From: DATIRA01 sp964553405
GTDB lineage: Bacteria > Pseudomonadota > Gammaproteobacteria > Steroidobacterales > Steroidobacteraceae
DNA length: 7,269 nt
Reading direction: 5' to 3'
Assembly (NCBI GenBank): GCA_964553405.1
Contig: CAZKLS010000126.1
Span: 1 to 7,269 of the forward strand
In this document: positions 1 through 5,782 of the stretch, in pieces
Layout: each line of letters opens with the position of its first letter
How positions within the stretch are numbered: the stretch's first letter is position 1
The notes under the pieces: generated by a model
Told to the model about the DNA's origin: nothing
Databases searched by the model: none
Seen by the model: the letters and a program-made list of their open reading frames with translations, nothing else
Made by a program: the position numbers and the translations under genes

Positions 1-503
1 TCGCGTTGCCGCAGGCCGACCAGGAGACCGATCCGAGCTTCGAGCACCACGCAGCAGCATCACTGCCGGAGCTTGGAGACGGCGGCACGACGCTGCGGGT
101 CATCGCCGGCGAGGCCTATGGTGCGGCGGCCCCGACCAGGGTGTTCTCGCCGATGTTCTATGTCGCCGCCTCGATGGAACGCGGCGCGCAGCTCGACCTG
201 CCAGGTCAGTACGCCGAGCGTGCCGTCTACGTCGTCGAAGGCGAGGTGGACGTCGGTGGCCGGCGGCTCGGCGCCGGAACTCTCGCCAGCGTGGCGGCCG
301 ACGTGCCGGCGGCGATTACGGCCCGTGAACCCTGCCGGTTGATGCTGTTCGGCGGCGCGGCGCTGGACGGTCCGAGGCACCTCTGGTGGAACTTCGTGTC
401 GAGTTCGCGCGAGCGCATCGAGCAGGCCCGTCGCGACTGGCGCGAGCAGCGCTTCGCGCCGGTGCCGGGCGACCCGGAGCGGATTCCGCTGCCCGAGGAC
501 TAG
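1..503 (+). CDS. Pirin-family protein, C-terminal part (5' end outside window)
   Basis: This is the last ~166 codons of a pirin-family protein (bicupin fold). The frame is open to the left edge. The TTG at base 6 is an internal leucine, not a start: the codon before it is GCG, and the resulting ALPQ...PSFEHH stretch matches the linker normally found mid-protein in pirins. The visible part covers the pirin C-terminal domain. It shows the SPMFYV strand, a turn leading into AVYVVEGEVDVGG, a LFGGAALDGPRHLWWNFVSS block and the closing DWREQRFAPVPGD...IPLPED tail, all hallmarks of the family. The N-terminal cupin, which carries the metal-binding histidines, lies off the window, so activity cannot be judged. 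Some bacterial pirins have quercetin 2,3-dioxygenase activity and others bind regulatory or metabolic proteins; the role here is unknown. It converges on the MliC-type lipoprotein gene. Confidence 0.93.
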   Translation, partial: ALPQADQETDPSFEHHAAASLPELGDGGTTLRVIAGEAYGAAAPTRVFSPMFYVAASMERGAQLDLPGQYAERAVYVVEGEVDVGGRRLGAGTLASVAADVPAAITAREPCRLMLFGGAALDGPRHLWWNFVSSSRERIEQARRDWREQRFAPVPGDPERIPLPED

Positions 504-551
504 CGCCCGACCAGCGCGGGCGCGAGCCGGATGGAACCGCGGCGTCGCGGT
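503..551. terminator. Candidate bidirectional terminator: two GC hairpins between convergent genes
   Basis: The 49 bases between the pirin stop and the stop of the leftward lipoprotein gene hold two perfect stem-loops. The first has 7-bp arms GCGCCCG/CGGGCGC (503-509 and 517-523) around a 7-base loop. The second has 6-bp arms ACCGCG/CGCGGT (536-541 and 546-551) around GCGT. Both are symmetric, so they would form in transcripts from either side. Neither is followed by a clear T-tract on either strand, so this is not a textbook intrinsic terminator. It may instead protect 3' ends or act together with Rho. Confidence 0.4.
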
Positions 552-552
552 C

Positions 553-1284
553 TCAGTAGCGGTCCGCGCAGCCCCGCTTGAAGTCGCCGTCGAAATCGAG
601 CTCGACGCTCCAGCCGAACCGCTCGCCGCTCATGTCGTCGTAACAGGTCTGCTCCGTCAGGGTCACCGTGATCGAGTGGGACTCGGTCCGGCCGGCGTAC
701 CTGAGGCTGCCGTCAACCACGTTGCGCTCGGGCTCGAGCGGCGGGAACGACGCGCGCTGGTTTCCATAGTCGTAGTCGAGGCTGACACGCTGGTCCGTCC
801 CGATCTCGAGGATCCAGCCCGGCTCGTTGCCGAGGCCACGAAACTCGATGCCGCGGGCGCGGGCGTCCGCGGCCAGCGATTCACCGCGCAACTGCCTGCA
901 GCTGACCGCAGGACGCTCACCGATCTCAAGCAGCGCCTCGCTGCCCTTGGTCCAGAAGCTGAGCGCCCCGTCCTGGTACTTCGCCCCGGACGCGGTCCTC
1001 ACCCGCTCGAGCCGGCGCTCGCCATCGGCGAGTTGCAGCAAGACGGCGTCCTGCTGGTAGAGGTTGCGCATCGTGAGCTTGCGCCCGTCGTCGCACTGCC
1101 AGACGTAGGCGCTCAACACGCCGGGCGGCGGGCGCGGGACCGACGCGCTCGTGGCTGCCGATGCCGGCCGCGCGGTCGTTGCATCGGGCCCCGCTGCCGG
1201 CGTTCCGTCCGGGGTGGCGCTGCAGCCGGGCAACGCGAGCACGGCAACTGCGAGCGTCGTCAGGCGGATCCGGATCGCGTCCAT
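553..1284 (-). CDS. Lipoprotein with MliC-type lysozyme-inhibitor domain fused to a COG3650-like domain
   Basis: A 243-residue lipoprotein. The N-terminus has arginines, a hydrophobic stretch and the lipobox LPGC, putting the lipidated cysteine at residue 21. A Pro/Ala/Thr-rich linker (about 22-56) follows. Residues ~60-132 form an MliC-type domain: VWQCDDGRKL near the start, C64 and C129 placed for a disulfide, then TASGAKY and SFWTKGSEALL. The Ser99-Lys113 spacing is 14, equal to the Ser89/Lys103 pair I recall as entering the lysozyme active site in Pseudomonas aeruginosa MliC. Residues ~145-243 resemble the COG3650 domain: FRGLGNEPGW, then CYDDMSGE and a terminal GCA, with C214/C239 as a likely second disulfide. 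The likely role is a periplasmic, membrane-anchored inhibitor of c-type lysozyme; the function of the second domain is not known. The start is 3 bases after the META gene stop, with GGTGGA about 8-9 bases upstream, so it is translated from the same message. Confidence 0.85.
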   Translation of the reverse strand: MDAIRIRLTTLAVAVLALPGCSATPDGTPAAGPDATTARPASAATSASVPRPPPGVLSAYVWQCDDGRKLTMRNLYQQDAVLLQLADGERRLERVRTASGAKYQDGALSFWTKGSEALLEIGERPAVSCRQLRGESLAADARARGIEFRGLGNEPGWILEIGTDQRVSLDYDYGNQRASFPPLEPERNVVDGSLRYAGRTESHSITVTLTEQTCYDDMSGERFGWSVELDFDGDFKRGCADRY

Positions 1285-1287
1285 CGT

Positions 1288-1767
1288 TCATTCCACCCGT
1301 GAGAACCGCAGTATGTCGTCGCCGGTGTCGTCCTGCAGGTACAGGAGCCCGTTCTGCATCCGTCCCGAGCGGACGGACTCGAGCGCCCTGAGGAACCGGT
1401 CCTCCTGGTCCATGATCGCCGGCGGGCAGAGTTTCTTCGTCGCCGCCAGCGGCCCGATCCGCAGTCGGTCGGCCGACAGTTCCGCACGGCCATTGAAGAC
1501 ATTGCAGCCACCGGAACCCGCGACGCGGTCGGTGCCGACGAACTGCAGCCGTGATTGCAGGTAGTCGATCACTCCGCGATGTGCGATGTCCTCGGCGACC
1601 CAGGTGCTGCCGACGAGCGTCGAGGCGTCGAATGCTGGCGTGGTCGGCATGCCCATGGATCCCTCCGGCTCCGGCGTCGCAGGTCGCGTCGAGCAGGCAG
1701 TGGACGTGCATGCCGCGGCGGCGACGACCAGCGCCGCAGCGAGTCCCGTCATCGCCCGGATTCCCAT
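1288..1767 (-). CDS. META-domain (HslJ-like) lipoprotein
   Basis: A 159-residue protein with a short signal peptide (Arg4, then an Ala/Val/Leu-rich stretch) and two possible lipidation cysteines, C20 (AAAC) and C25 (STAC); which one is used is unclear. After a Pro-rich spacer, residues ~51-157 form a META domain: LVGSTWVAEDI, RLQFVGTDRVAGSGGCN, a LRIGPLAATKKLC segment and a DRFLRALESV helix. C88 (in GGCN) and C114 are the conserved pair expected in this fold. META proteins such as E. coli HslJ are heat-inducible envelope proteins linked to novobiocin resistance; their molecular activity is unsettled. I chose the first ATG because it supplies the positive charge a signal peptide needs and an in-frame TAG lies just upstream. 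The ATG at 1752 has a better-spaced GGGAAT but would leave no basic residue. It is followed after 3 bases by the MliC-type gene. Confidence 0.85.
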   Translation of the reverse strand: MGIRAMTGLAAALVVAAAACTSTACSTRPATPEPEGSMGMPTTPAFDASTLVGSTWVAEDIAHRGVIDYLQSRLQFVGTDRVAGSGGCNVFNGRAELSADRLRIGPLAATKKLCPPAIMDQEDRFLRALESVRSGRMQNGLLYLQDDTGDDILRFSRVE

Positions 1768-1792
1768 CCCGGAAGTCTAGCGGACGTCCGGG
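1768..1792 (-). promoter_or_regulatory. Hairpin abutting the META lipoprotein start codon
   Basis: An imperfect inverted repeat has outer arms CCCGGA/TCCGGG (1768-1773 and 1787-1792), one A-G mismatch, then inner arms GTC/GAC (1775-1777 and 1783-1785) around a 5-base loop. In the leftward message it ends directly against the ATG of the META gene and starts about 24 bases after the stop of the DUF4124-like gene. It could be a 3'-end or attenuating structure for the upstream gene, or could cover the translation start. No T-tract follows. The structure is seen; its function is inferred. Confidence 0.4.
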
Positions 1793-1816
1793 CTGCGACG
1801 TAGTGGCCTGCCGCGC

Positions 1817-2314
1817 TCAGCAGCGCCGCCGTCGGATCTGCTCCTTCAGCTCGCGTCGTTGCTGCCATAGCCGCGCCGATTCGCGGCCGCTGTAGCCCGC
1901 CCGCATCCGGTCGTCGAGTCGCTCGAGCCGATCACGAAGGCGCCTGCAGCCGCGATCGTCCGTGTCGCCGGGCTGCTCTGCCGCCGCGACCTTCGGCCGG
2001 CGGAGCGGCGTCGCCGGCGCGGGCCTGGGAATCGTGCTCGGAGCCGTGCCGGCCGATTCTTCAGGCGCGACCTCGCGCTGCTCGATCACGGCGCCGCAGG
2101 GCCGGTCCGAGAACACGGTCCCATCCGCCGCGCGACAGACGAAGATCCTGCGCGGGTCGCGGCTCATAGAGGGCCCCGGCTGTGGACCGGGCCTGGACGC
2201 GTCGTCGCCAGTACCGGTGAATTGCGCCTGGTCGGCCGCTCGCGGTGCCGCGACGGCCAGCAGTAGTGCGAGCAACAGCGCGACGCTGGGTGTCGGCGGC
2301 GAAGCGGGGCTCAT
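1817..2314 (-). CDS. Secreted DUF4124-like protein
   Basis: A 165-residue exported protein. Residues 1-27 look like a Sec signal peptide: a polar start without basic residues, a leucine/alanine core and a PRA or AVA cleavage site. After a linker, residues ~56-82 match the DUF4124 pattern of a short beta unit with two cysteines: RRIFVCRAADGTVFSDRPC, with C60 and C73. A Pro/Ala-rich spacer (83-116) leads to a highly charged C-terminal helix, GCRRLRDRLERLDD, then MRAGYSGRESARLW and a terminal RRRRC, with C123 and C165 as a second likely disulfide. This tail, with its MRxGYS motif, recurs in DUF4124 proteins of beta- and gammaproteobacteria as I recall. The biochemical function is unknown; it should act in the periplasm. 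The start has a strong AGGGAG 8 bases upstream, and that site lies inside a palindrome. It may head the message that continues through the META and MliC-type genes. Confidence 0.8.
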   Translation of the reverse strand: MSPASPPTPSVALLLALLLAVAAPRAADQAQFTGTGDDASRPGPQPGPSMSRDPRRIFVCRAADGTVFSDRPCGAVIEQREVAPEESAGTAPSTIPRPAPATPLRRPKVAAAEQPGDTDDRGCRRLRDRLERLDDRMRAGYSGRESARLWQQRRELKEQIRRRRC

Positions 2315-2323
2315 GGATTCATC

Positions 2324-2340
2324 TCCCTGTTGAACAGGGA
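2324..2340 (-). promoter_or_regulatory. Perfect palindrome containing the ribosome binding site of the DUF4124-like gene
   Basis: TCCCTGTT/AACAGGGA (8-bp arms, one central base) lies 10-26 bases upstream of the ATG. On the leftward strand the Shine-Dalgarno AGGGAG is the 3' arm of this repeat plus one base. As RNA it would form a roughly 7-bp stem with a 3-base loop that hides the ribosome binding site. As DNA it could be a dimer operator. It does not fit the E. coli LexA box (CTGT-N8-ACAG), because the half-sites are only 3 bases apart. Confidence 0.45.
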
Positions 2341-2414
2341 TCAGCCTGAACGAGCCTCTGCTACAGGTCCCGCCGGATTTAGGGGCGATTCGAGCAGCTA
2401 TTCCAGCGCCCGGT

Positions 2415-2714
2415 TCAGGCGCGGCCGACGTTGGAGTCGGTGGGGGAGTGGAAGTACTCGCTCTCCGTCGAGAACTGCTCGATCAGCTGGCGCAGCTCGC
2501 CGAGCCGTCCCTCGGCCGTGCTGATCGGCAGGCAGTCCTCGCAGCGCGGATCGCCGCAGGGCTGCCGCGAGTAGAGCCAGTACTGGATCGCGCCGGCGAG
2601 CAGCCCGTCGGCGATGTCCCACAGGTCCGCCTTGTCGTCCGTGTCCGCGATCTGGTTGCCCAGGTCGATCGCTCGCCCGAAGGCGTCGTCAAAAGTGTCG
2701 GCGGGTTCCTGCAT
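2415..2714 (-). CDS. Hypothetical protein, 99 aa, with CX4CX2C motif
   Basis: I do not recognise a named family. The product is a small acidic cytoplasmic protein without signal peptide or membrane segment. Residues ~5-50 look helical (DDAFGRAIDLGNQIAD, then LWDIADGLLAGAIQYWLYSR). A compact QPCGDPRCEDC segment follows with cysteines at 53, 58 and 61, then another amphipathic helix (GRLGELRQLIEQF). The cysteine triplet could hold a metal with a fourth ligand from elsewhere, or be redox-active; this is only inference. It looks like a real gene: codon use and GC bias match its neighbours, and it fills the gap between two other leftward genes. The ribosome binding site is weak (GCGAAG just before the ATG). 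A good extended -10 box lies about 45 bases upstream of the ATG. The spacing to the DUF4124-like gene is 100 bases, so they need not share a message. Confidence 0.7.
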   Translation of the reverse strand: MQEPADTFDDAFGRAIDLGNQIADTDDKADLWDIADGLLAGAIQYWLYSRQPCGDPRCEDCLPISTAEGRLGELRQLIEQFSTESEYFHSPTDSNVGRA

Positions 2715-2758
2715 GGCTTCGCGCGTTGGCCGCGCGGCATTCGTGAAAAAGGGTGCGA

Positions 2759-2767
2759 ATCATAACA
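2759..2767 (-). promoter_or_regulatory. Extended -10 promoter candidate for the 99-aa gene
   Basis: Leftward TGTTATGAT is a TGn extended -10 element with TATGAT, one mismatch from consensus. It implies transcription starting near 2752 and a leader of about 38 bases before the ATG at 2714. No good -35 box sits at the right distance, which is usual for extended -10 promoters. The AT-rich island lies just upstream and could serve as an UP-like element. Confidence 0.35.
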
Positions 2768-2790
2768 GAGCACTGCGGCTCGGGCGCGTT

Positions 2791-2850
2791 TCGATTATTC
2801 AAATATGCATCAATAACAATAATTTACACTGCATATCTAGATTCCAGCTT
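2791..2850. other. AT-rich island with inverted repeats
   Basis: In these 60 bases, 43 are A or T, in sharp contrast with the GC-rich surroundings. It contains a 7-bp inverted repeat ATATGCA/TGCATAT (2803-2809 and 2830-2836, 20-base spacer) and ATTATT/AATAAT (2794-2799 and 2818-2823). The leftward DUF4404 gene ends inside it, with its stop codon next to the TGCATAT arm. The island may be a protein-binding or upstream promoter region for the 99-aa gene, or a weak 3' structure for the DUF4404 message. I found no confident match to an IHF or Fur site. Confidence 0.5.
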
Positions 2851-3100
2851 TAGCAAGCGCGTCCAGTACGGCCCGGATCGCACCGGCCAGGCTGGGGTGG
2901 CTCGCCTCCAGCCTGACCGCGGAGGATTCGAGCGTATCGCCGTGTTCCTCGCCGCCGGGTGCCGGGACTTCCGGCGCCTCGAGCACCCGCCGCAAGTCCC
3001 CGAGGACGGTCTCCAGCATGGCCCGGTCGTTGGGATCGAGGCGGTGGGCCTCGCCCAGCTGGATGTGCAGGTCGTGCAATTTCTGCTGCAGGTCGCTCAC
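2837..3100 (-). CDS. DUF4404 family protein
   Basis: An 87-residue soluble protein matching the DUF4404 layout. An N-terminal helix (LQQKLHDLHIQLGEA) leads into a NDRAMLETVLGDLRRVLEA helix. A variable acidic linker with Pro/Gly (about 43-57) follows, then a conserved C-terminal helix around AVRLEASHPSLAGAIRAVLDALAKAGI. The ExxHPxLA core and the closing AL..GI are family hallmarks. No activity is known; members are small helical proteins of gamma- and betaproteobacteria. The start is GTG, supported by GAGG 6 bases upstream. The last codons use AT-rich synonyms (CTT, GCT, AAA) as the gene runs into the AT-rich island. It is divergent from the outer-membrane protein gene. Confidence 0.85.
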   Translation of the reverse strand: MSDLQQKLHDLHIQLGEAHRLDPNDRAMLETVLGDLRRVLEAPEVPAPGGEEHGDTLESSAVRLEASHPSLAGAIRAVLDALAKAGI

Positions 3101-3133
3101 GGGTGCCTCGACGAATGGATCTGTACCGTGACG

Positions 3134-3142
3134 AGTTTAGCA
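3134..3142 (-). promoter_or_regulatory. Extended -10 promoter candidate for the DUF4404 gene
   Basis: Leftward TGCTAAACT is a TGn extended -10 with a partial TATAAT match, about 34 bases before the GTG start, giving a leader of about 26 bases. No convincing -35 is visible. This is weaker than the divergent promoter beside it. Confidence 0.25.
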
Positions 3143-3161
3143 GGGGGCTTCCGGAGGGGTC

Positions 3162-3188
3162 TTGCGCGAAACGCGGACCCCGTACAAT
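3162..3188 (+). promoter_or_regulatory. Promoter candidate for the outer-membrane protein gene
   Basis: TTGCGC (3162-3167) and TACAAT (3183-3188) form a sigma-70-like pair with a short 15-base spacer. The -10 is one mismatch from TATAAT; the -35 is partial. Transcription would start near 3195, leaving a leader of about 34 bases that ends in a strong ribosome binding site. Confidence 0.45.
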
Positions 3189-3214
3189 GCACCCGTCGTG
3201 CGGCACGAACCGCC

Positions 3215-3223
3215 GGAAGGAGA
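3215..3223 (+). promoter_or_regulatory. Strong ribosome binding site setting the outer-membrane protein start
   Basis: GGAAGGAGA contains AAGGAG 6 bases before the ATG at 3229. It fixes the start at that codon rather than at the upstream in-frame ATG at 2959, which would overlap the divergent DUF4404 gene and add a signal-less N-terminus. Confidence 0.8.
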
Positions 3224-3228
3224 TTCTC

Positions 3229-3882
3229 ATGACCCGTTCCTGGACCCTGTCGGGGCTCGCCTGCCTGCTTGCCACGTCGTTGATCGCAGCGGACGCGCGG
3301 GCCGATCGGCCCGTGTTCGAAGTCACGCCGTTCGTCGGCTACCGGATGGGCGGCCAGTTCGACGTCGAGAACGAGGAGACCGGCAAGACGAAGTCGGTCG
3401 ACGTCAGTGACGACATGTCCTGGGGCATCGATCTCGGACTCTACAGGGACGACTACTCGTATTACGAGTTCCTCTACAGCGAGCAGTCGGCCGAGTTCGA
3501 GAGCAGTGAGTCGCTGGTCCGGGGCGTCGACCTGAAGACCGAGTATTACCAGATCGGCGGCACGGTGCTGTTTCCTGCCGATGGTTCCCGCTACGAGTGG
3601 ATCGTGCCGTACATCTCGTTGACGATCGGCGCGACGCGATTCAAGCCGGACGGGCCCTACGACTCCGAGACGAATTTCTCCGGCAGCCTGGGTGGCGGCC
3701 TGCGGATCCCGTTCAACGAGAACTTCGCGCTGAACCTGGGGCTGCGCGGCTACCTCACGTTCGTGGATTCGGATTCGGCGATCTTCTGCACCGGCAGCGG
3801 CGACCTCAACTGCCTGGTCAGGACCTCGGGCAGCACCTTCTTCCAGGGCGAGGGCACGATCGGCGTCTCGGTCACGTTCTAG
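3229..3882 (+). CDS. Outer-membrane beta-barrel protein
   Basis: A 217-residue exported protein. Residues 1-25 are a Sec signal peptide ending in ARA, giving a mature chain of about 192 residues starting DRPVFEVTPFVGY. The rest alternates polar and aromatic or aliphatic residues in amphipathic strands (FEVTPFVGYRMGG, SWGIDLGLYR, YYEFLYSEQ, TEYYQIGGTVLF, VPYISLTIGATRF, GSLGGGLRIPF, FALNLGLRGYLTF) and ends GTIGVSVTF. The terminal Phe fits the signal read by the BAM complex. Size and strand count suggest a small 8-stranded barrel in the OmpA/OmpW-like superfamily; no specific subfamily is recognised. An acidic segment (VENEETGK) and a loop with C187 and C195, likely disulfide-bonded, face outside or the periplasm. 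The gene has its own promoter and stands alone between a divergent and a convergent gene, 29 bases from the latter. Function (structural or small pore) is unknown. Confidence 0.85.
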   Translation: MTRSWTLSGLACLLATSLIAADARADRPVFEVTPFVGYRMGGQFDVENEETGKTKSVDVSDDMSWGIDLGLYRDDYSYYEFLYSEQSAEFESSESLVRGVDLKTEYYQIGGTVLFPADGSRYEWIVPYISLTIGATRFKPDGPYDSETNFSGSLGGGLRIPFNENFALNLGLRGYLTFVDSDSAIFCTGSGDLNCLVRTSGSTFFQGEGTIGVSVTF

Positions 3883-3911
3883 CGGACCGCCGCGCAGGAG
3901 GCGCCGGCGCG

Positions 3912-5768
3912 CTAGAGCGGCTCGACGTAGCGCTCGTCGCGCAGTTCCGGCGGCGCGCGGCTGAACAGTACCCTGAGCCGAAGTCCCAGCACCTCGGCAG
4001 GCTCGAGCTGGTTGCGCCGCCGCATCAGTTCCGCGAGCAGTGCGGGTCGGTCGGTGATGATGTTGTCCACGCCCCGCTCGATCATCCGCAGCATCGCCTC
4101 GGCGTCGTTGACCGTCCAGACGTGCACCTGCTTGCCGGCCGCGTGCGCCCGTCGCAGCAGCGAGCCGCTGGCCTTCGCAGCGTTCAGGCTCAGGAAGTCG
4201 GCCTCGCTGCGCAGCACGTCGCCGACCGAGGCGGTCACGATGTGGCCGATGCGCAGGCGCGGCTCGAGGCTGCGCACCTGCCGCAGCGCGGCGTAGTCGA
4301 GCGAGGTGATCACGGCCGAGTCGAGGAAGTCCTCGCGCCGCAGCAGGTCGATCACGGCCGGGGCCAGCGACGGGTCCGGGACGTTGTACTTGAGCTCGAT
4401 GTTCAGCTTCATCCGGCCACGAACGAGCGCGATCGCCTGCTCCAGCGTCGGCACCAGCTCACCCGGGAAGCTCGGCTCGTGCCGAATGCCGACGTCGATC
4501 GCGGCGAGTTCCTCGAGGCTCAGGCCGGCCACGCGCCGGGGGTCGCCCGCCATGCGCATCAGGTCGGCGTCGTGCAGCAGCACGATCCGTCCGTCACGGG
4601 TGTGCTGCACGTCGATCTCGGCGTAGGTTGCGCCGGCTTCGATCGCGAGGCGCAACGCGGCCAGCGTGTTCTCCGGGGCCTCGGCCGAGGCGCCCCGGTG
4701 GGCCGTGATCTGCACGTCTTCCTTCAGGTCGAGCCGGTTGGCCATCAACCAGCCGACGCCGACGACCGCGGCTAGCAGTGCGAAGACCGCCACCCATGCC
4801 ACGCGGCTCGCTCGAAGCGCATGTGGCGACCGGTCCACGGGCCCGTTTGCCGGCGCCCAGCGCTGCGGCGGGTCGTGCCGGGAGAACAGCTGCGTGACAA
4901 TGAACTGGTGGCCGGCGAGCTGCAGCGCCCCGTACAGGAATGCACCCACGGTCGAGACGGTCAGGAACAGCGCGACCAGCGGCAGTACGCGATGCACGTC
5001 GATGCCGGCCCAGTCGAGCAATGCGTCCGTGACGAACCGCGAGAGGAACGTCAGGCCGATTGCGGCCGCGGTCAGCAGCAGCCACCAGAACGCGAGCTGC
5101 GCCAGGATCGAGGTCACCCGTCCGCGCGTCATCTCGCTGCTGCGCCCGAGTGCCTCGCCGGACGCGGATCCTTCGAGCATCAGCAGCGGTATCGCGAAGA
5201 CCCAGCGGGCGAGGAACCACGCGGCGGCCAGCGCGTAGCCCGCGGCCAGGACCAGCAGCAGCAGCTTCATGCGCTGCCAGCCGGGCGGGTTCTCGGCCAG
5301 GTAGTAGTTGATGTCGTGCTCGCCGAGCATCAGCAGCCATGCCGCACCGGCGGCGGCGAGAAACGGCAGCGCGAGCAGCAGCAGGCGCAGGAATACCCGC
5401 GTTGCGAGCAGGATGATGTCCGTGAGGCGCCCGAGGACCCGTGCCACCGTGTCTGGTGCGCTGGCCCGGCGTCCCGTGATCGCGTGGCCGGCGATCCAGC
5501 TCAGGCCCGCGAACTCCGCGAACAGGATGCCGAGGCTCAGCGCCGCGACGGCCAGGATGAACAGCCAGCCGGCCGGTGACAGCGCGAACTTCGCAAGATC
5601 GTAATTGGTGATCACGAGTTCGCCCGAGGCACGGATGATGCGGTTCGCGAGCCATCCCACCAGCGGCGCGAACAGCACGAAGCCCAGGATCTGCATCAGC
5701 AGGTGGAACACGAGTACCGGCCTCCAGTGCCGGGCCAGATCCGCGATTGCGCTGTGCACGACTCGCAT
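3912..5768 (-). CDS. Membrane-anchored glycerophosphodiester phosphodiesterase
   Basis: A 618-residue two-part protein. Residues ~15-345 are a polytopic domain with about 7 hydrophobic segments, of the type found N-terminal to some GDPD enzymes (glycerophosphoryl diester phosphodiesterase membrane domain). Residues ~352-585 are a GDPD TIM barrel: ITAHRGASAEAPENT (H357, R358, E366-N367-T368), YAEIDVQHTRDG (E384, D386), VLLHD (H399), LNIELK (E458) and VHVWTVND near the end. All catalytic and metal-binding residues expected for the family are present. The reaction is hydrolysis of glycerophosphodiesters to glycerol-3-phosphate and an alcohol; the barrel should lie at the membrane surface. A ~35-residue tail follows the barrel. 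It lies 14 bases downstream of the oxidoreductase stop. An ATG at 5774 is also in frame, but AGGA is only correctly spaced for the ATG at 5768, which I prefer. Confidence 0.92.
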   Translation of the reverse strand: MRVVHSAIADLARHWRPVLVFHLLMQILGFVLFAPLVGWLANRIIRASGELVITNYDLAKFALSPAGWLFILAVAALSLGILFAEFAGLSWIAGHAITGRRASAPDTVARVLGRLTDIILLATRVFLRLLLLALPFLAAAGAAWLLMLGEHDINYYLAENPPGWQRMKLLLLVLAAGYALAAAWFLARWVFAIPLLMLEGSASGEALGRSSEMTRGRVTSILAQLAFWWLLLTAAAIGLTFLSRFVTDALLDWAGIDVHRVLPLVALFLTVSTVGAFLYGALQLAGHQFIVTQLFSRHDPPQRWAPANGPVDRSPHALRASRVAWVAVFALLAAVVGVGWLMANRLDLKEDVQITAHRGASAEAPENTLAALRLAIEAGATYAEIDVQHTRDGRIVLLHDADLMRMAGDPRRVAGLSLEELAAIDVGIRHEPSFPGELVPTLEQAIALVRGRMKLNIELKYNVPDPSLAPAVIDLLRREDFLDSAVITSLDYAALRQVRSLEPRLRIGHIVTASVGDVLRSEADFLSLNAAKASGSLLRRAHAAGKQVHVWTVNDAEAMLRMIERGVDNIITDRPALLAELMRRRNQLEPAEVLGLRLRVLFSRAPPELRDERYVEPL

Positions 5769-5782
5769 GTCCATCCTGCGGT

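Noticed and set aside
2324..2340. LexA (SOS) box
   Set aside because: CTGT and ACAG are present but separated by 3 bases instead of the 8 in the E. coli-type box, and the neighbouring gene has no SOS connection.
2344..2420. 8-bp inverted repeat GCCTGAAC/GTTCAGGC with a 61-base spacer
   Set aside because: The arms are short and far apart, and one arm overlaps the end of a coding region; likely chance.
2753..3232. 159-codon rightward open frame opposite the DUF4404 gene
   Set aside because: It covers the AT-rich island and the whole DUF4404 gene in antisense, has no ribosome binding site and no recognisable domain.
3883..3911. Terminator in the gap between the barrel gene and the GDPD gene
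   Set aside because: It holds only a short palindrome, GCGCCGGCGC (3901-3910), with no usable loop and no T-tract; not enough to call a terminator.
3597..4775. 392-codon rightward open frame across the end of the barrel gene and the GDPD gene
   Set aside because: It overlaps two well-supported genes in other frames and has no family features or ribosome binding site.
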